Part shown: piece by piece, positions 5,758 through 8,049 of the stretch
How the letters are laid out: each line of letters begins with the position of its first letter
Position numbering within the stretch: position 1 is the stretch's first letter
The notes under the pieces: model-generated
Seen by the model: only the letters and a program-made list of their open reading frames with translations
Database searches by the model: none
What the model was told of the DNA's origin: nothing
Assembly (NCBI GenBank): GCA_964345395.1
Contig: CAYFRA010000067.1
Location: 1-8,049 of the forward strand
Direction of reading: 5' to 3'
Length of the DNA: 8,049 nucleotides
Source of the DNA: UPXZ01 sp964345395
GTDB taxonomy: Bacteria > Bacteroidota > Bacteroidia > Bacteroidales > Paludibacteraceae
Made by a program: the position numbers and the translations under genes

Positions 5758-6402
5758 ATGCGTAAACCGATAGTATCTTTTGTTATTCTTGTTTTGATTT
5801 TTTCAAATATCAAAGTTTTGGCACAGGGCGTGGATGATTGGGAAGCACGCCCCACACTGTTTGTCAAGCATATGATGGAGAATGGACTCTCTTTTGAGTT
5901 TAAATATGAACACCGCTTAGACCAAAACTTCACTCATTACAAAAAATCAGAAATAGGCTTTAAGCCCGAATATAAAATTGAGCTGTCTCCATCGCTTATG
6001 TTGAAGCCTGGTGTGGATTATCGTTTTGGCATGGGGAGTAATGGTATAGGACACGATTTACGTTACTTTGTCAATTTAGGCTATTTAATCAACAATGAGT
6101 TTACTTTGATTTATAAACCTACTTTTCAGCAACAGTTCGGGAGAGATGCATCAAATAAGAACTTTTTGAGAAATTATTTTGAAGCTGCTTATGACTGGAG
6201 AGATTGGTCGGTTTTTATATTTACTGAAAATTATCAGCAACTAAATGGTGGTTTGAGGTTTGAATCACAGAAATATGGGCTTGGGTCGCAATATGAAATC
6301 AATAATAGAAATGCAATTGAACTCAAACTTGACGTGAAGCACTATGATGATAATAAAAATATTGTGAGGTTGATGCTGGGTTATATTTATACCATACAGT
6401 AG
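5758..6402 (+). CDS. Outer-membrane beta-barrel protein, DUF2490-like
   Basis: A 214-residue exported protein. The signal peptide is 1-22, with likely cleavage at VLA-QG (22/23), a common Bacteroidota site. The mature part is a series of alternating-residue strands separated by polar turns, for example LSFEFKYEHRL (44-54), SLMLKPGVDYRF (79-90), FTLIYKPTFQQQF (115-127) and NIVRLMLGYIYTI (201-213), as in an 8-12 strand barrel. The order of features, including W-x-x-x-x-x-L near the start, E-x-R-like strand ends and LRNYFEAAYDW (137-147), resembles DUF2490 proteins, whose function is unknown. It starts 11 bp after the SemiSWEET gene and almost certainly shares its transcript. It could serve as a pore or as an anchor for another envelope protein; nothing in the sequence decides. 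Confidence 0.68.
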   Translation: MRKPIVSFVILVLIFSNIKVLAQGVDDWEARPTLFVKHMMENGLSFEFKYEHRLDQNFTHYKKSEIGFKPEYKIELSPSLMLKPGVDYRFGMGSNGIGHDLRYFVNLGYLINNEFTLIYKPTFQQQFGRDASNKNFLRNYFEAAYDWRDWSVFIFTENYQQLNGGLRFESQKYGLGSQYEINNRNAIELKLDVKHYDDNKNIVRLMLGYIYTIQ

Positions 6403-6467
6403 AGTGGGTAGTTTTTATTTGATTGCTTTTTTTCATAAAGAAAAATAACTAACAAATCTTCGATAAA
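6403..6467. other. Convergent intergenic gap
   Basis: A 65-bp gap between two converging genes. Its only hairpin is TTTTTC (6429-6434) with GAAAAA (6440-6445), pure A-T apart from one G-C pair, so it is a weak terminator candidate at best. No stronger terminator is visible for either gene. Confidence 0.4.
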
Positions 6468-7928
6468 TCATCGCCACTCATAAGCACCAGCATCTGGTTT
6501 GCCATCTTCCAATCTGCTTTTGCCACTTAAATCTAAGGGGAACTTTTTAGCGATATCGTAGTCAGCCATATCTCTTGCGGGCGATATGGAGTCTAAACTA
6601 AAGTTGTAATAGACTTTATCGTGGATATCAAAAAAATGGTTTCTAAATATGGTAGTGTCATTGATTTCCCACCAGCGGATATTTTGAAAGTACGCGAAAT
6701 CTCTCTCTGGCTTTGATTTGCGGATATAGCTATTTTTAAAAAAAGTGTGTATATCCTCTTCGAAGTGTGTAAAAATATCCAATTCATTTTGATTGGAACC
6801 TGCAATAACACAGTTGATAAACTGGCTCTCCATTGGTAATGAGCGATCCAATTCCATTAGTGTGAGTGCTGCCTCGCCTTCGCGCCCTGAGGGTTGTATG
6901 CGTACATTGGTGTTGTTGAAGTAGTTGGCTATGGTGCTGTGAATGAAGTGATGTTTTCCACCTTTGAGATAGACCGAATAGGAACCCGTATTGGATATCT
7001 CACTGTTATTCACTGTTATATCTCCATTTTGAACTACCAATCCATATTTCAAAAAATTGTGTATGCGACAACTATTCACTTCAAGTGAGGGTCGGTAGTT
7101 GAGGTCGTCGTTTGAGAAAAACACCCCCACATAACCGCTGTTCATATTTACGTGGCTCATTCGGTGATTACCCTCTTTGTTGAGTAGCAAAACCCCGCCC
7201 CACTGGTTGGAAACGAAATTGTATGGGATGCTGTCAAATATCTCGTCTGTTCGATGCCCACGCATAGTGATGGGTTTATCAAAACTGCCATCGGCAATGA
7301 GATTGCCATAGACTACCAAACTGGAGTTGTTATAGAAAAAAAGTTTTGTTCCCTCGCTAAGAGTGAGTGTTTTAGCACTATCTACCACCAAGTCGCCATA
7401 GACAAAATATGGTTTCTGGGCAGTGAGTAGGGTGTCATTTTGAATTACAAGGTGATCAAGTAGCTCCATGTTTTGCCCAAAGGCAAGGAGGTTGATTCGT
7501 TGTTGGTTGCCATTGGTCAAAAACTCAATTTCATCCTCTACTAAAGTGGGGGTGTCATTGGGCAAAGCTTCGATATTTACCTCCACAAAGATGAAAATAC
7601 TGTCATTTCCACGAAGTTCAATCTGTTCAAAACGGTTGCTTGCCGATTGTTCGCCATCTACATTGATTCGATAGGGCGAAGCACTACCCATTTTCAAACC
7701 CATTGAGGAGATCAGTATATTTTTTTCAGAGCGGTTATACACTTTCACTTGCTTGGTAGAGCTGCCAATGGTAGTGAATATTGTGTCAAACAACAAACTA
7801 TCTTTTGAGAAACTAAGCTTCAAATCGGGGCTATGCGAAATGCGATCATCTATGCAAGAGTTCATCGAAAAAGCCAAGTAGAGCACTCCGATAGCGAATA
7901 AAAAGATGTTTCTGTATTTTATAATCAT
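6468..7928 (-). CDS. Lipoprotein with Ig-like region and right-handed beta-helix
   Basis: A 486-residue envelope lipoprotein of unknown function. The signal peptide (1-24) ends in SMNS before the lipidated C25. Acidic residues at +3 and +4 (C-I-D-D) resemble the lipoprotein export signal that places Bacteroidota lipoproteins on the cell surface. Residues about 36-152 form a beta-rich Ig-like region of ASH or choice-of-anchor type (VKVYNRSEKNILISSMGLK, 61-79). Residues about 175-345 show short strand-turn repeats with Asn-rich turns, as in parallel beta-helices (GDLVVDSAKTLTL; VNSCRIHNF; VNNSEISNTG). The end, LDLSGKSR...PDAGAYEW, is the DxGAYE closing motif common in such proteins. Many beta-helix proteins bind or cleave polysaccharide, but no catalytic residues can be assigned. 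ATG is the only plausible start; no clear promoter is seen upstream. Confidence 0.8.
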   Translation of the reverse strand: MIIKYRNIFLFAIGVLYLAFSMNSCIDDRISHSPDLKLSFSKDSLLFDTIFTTIGSSTKQVKVYNRSEKNILISSMGLKMGSASPYRINVDGEQSASNRFEQIELRGNDSIFIFVEVNIEALPNDTPTLVEDEIEFLTNGNQQRINLLAFGQNMELLDHLVIQNDTLLTAQKPYFVYGDLVVDSAKTLTLSEGTKLFFYNNSSLVVYGNLIADGSFDKPITMRGHRTDEIFDSIPYNFVSNQWGGVLLLNKEGNHRMSHVNMNSGYVGVFFSNDDLNYRPSLEVNSCRIHNFLKYGLVVQNGDITVNNSEISNTGSYSVYLKGGKHHFIHSTIANYFNNTNVRIQPSGREGEAALTLMELDRSLPMESQFINCVIAGSNQNELDIFTHFEEDIHTFFKNSYIRKSKPERDFAYFQNIRWWEINDTTIFRNHFFDIHDKVYYNFSLDSISPARDMADYDIAKKFPLDLSGKSRLEDGKPDAGAYEWR

Positions 7929-8037
7929 ATATGATGTTTGCTATTTAGTTATAAACGAAAAGAGTTTTGGTTTATTTTAACCCAGATTATTCGCGGGATT
8001 TATTTTAGATGAATTTGAGGCGTCAAACCCTGCAGCT

Positions 8038-8049
8038 GTACAATTGTAC
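8038..8049. repeat. Perfect 12-bp palindrome at the window edge
   Basis: GTACAATTGTAC is perfectly self-complementary and ends exactly at the last base given. The preceding bases (CTGCAGCT, 8030-8037) could extend it into a much longer inverted repeat if the sequence beyond mirrors them. It lies 110 bp upstream of the lipoprotein start. Confidence 0.5.

Noticed and set aside
6429..6445. Hairpin TTTTTC/GAAAAA as a bidirectional terminator between the converging genes.
   Set aside because: The 6-bp stem has one G-C pair and is unlikely to be stable; its T-rich flank belongs to the stem itself.
6402..6479. GAGTGG at 6402-6407 and CCACTC at 6474-6479 as arms of a long stem spanning the convergent gap.
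   Set aside because: Arms of 6 bp with a 66-nt loop are easily found by chance, and both lie at codons of the flanking genes.
1..8049. Search for CRISPR arrays, tRNA or rRNA genes, insertion sequences, toxin-antitoxin pairs or defence genes.
   Set aside because: No regularly spaced repeats, cloverleaf-like sequences, transposase motifs or nuclease or toxin domains were seen on either strand.

Overview
The window looks like a chromosomal segment from a member of the Bacteroidota. Four things point there: a secreted protein with a C-terminal type IX secretion (T9SS) sorting domain; repeated TAnnTTTG-type -7 promoter elements; start codons mostly without Shine-Dalgarno sequences and preceded by A-rich leaders; and a Bacteroidota-style lipoprotein. 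The DNA is visibly AT-rich. Nothing narrows the organism safely below phylum. No tRNA, rRNA, insertion sequence, CRISPR array or phage gene is visible, and all the genes look intact.

Layout. Positions 1-151 are a non-coding, AT-rich spacer holding short repeats and a leftward promoter element for a gene outside the window. Positions 152-3884 form a leftward block, read from right to left: a class I PLP-dependent aminotransferase of the aspartate aminotransferase Ib type, two very small tandem PspC-domain membrane proteins, then uvrB (excision repair helicase). A promoter element lies between the aminotransferase and the PspC pair, and the pair is packed closely enough on uvrB to share its transcript. 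Positions 3885-4107 are a divergent regulatory region. Positions 4108-6402 run rightward: a T9SS-secreted protein with three starch-binding-like modules, a strong intrinsic terminator, then a two-gene unit encoding a SemiSWEET/PQ-loop transporter (with a hydrophilic C-terminal tail) and an outer-membrane beta-barrel of DUF2490 type. Positions 6468-7928, leftward and convergent, encode a lipoprotein with an Ig-like N-terminal region and a right-handed beta-helix. The right edge ends exactly on a perfect 12-bp palindrome.

How the genes fit together. UvrB and the aminotransferase are housekeeping genes. The PspC pair suggests an envelope-linked function in the uvrB transcription unit. The middle block has a possible carbohydrate theme: a secreted glucan-binding-like protein beside a SemiSWEET-type sugar transporter and an outer-membrane barrel. 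That link rests on adjacency and fold resemblance only, and the terminator separates the first gene from the other two. I see no clear new defence, mobile or RNA-based system here. The least ordinary parts are the three-module T9SS protein, the SemiSWEET-barrel pair, the PspC-PspC-uvrB arrangement and the palindrome at the right edge.
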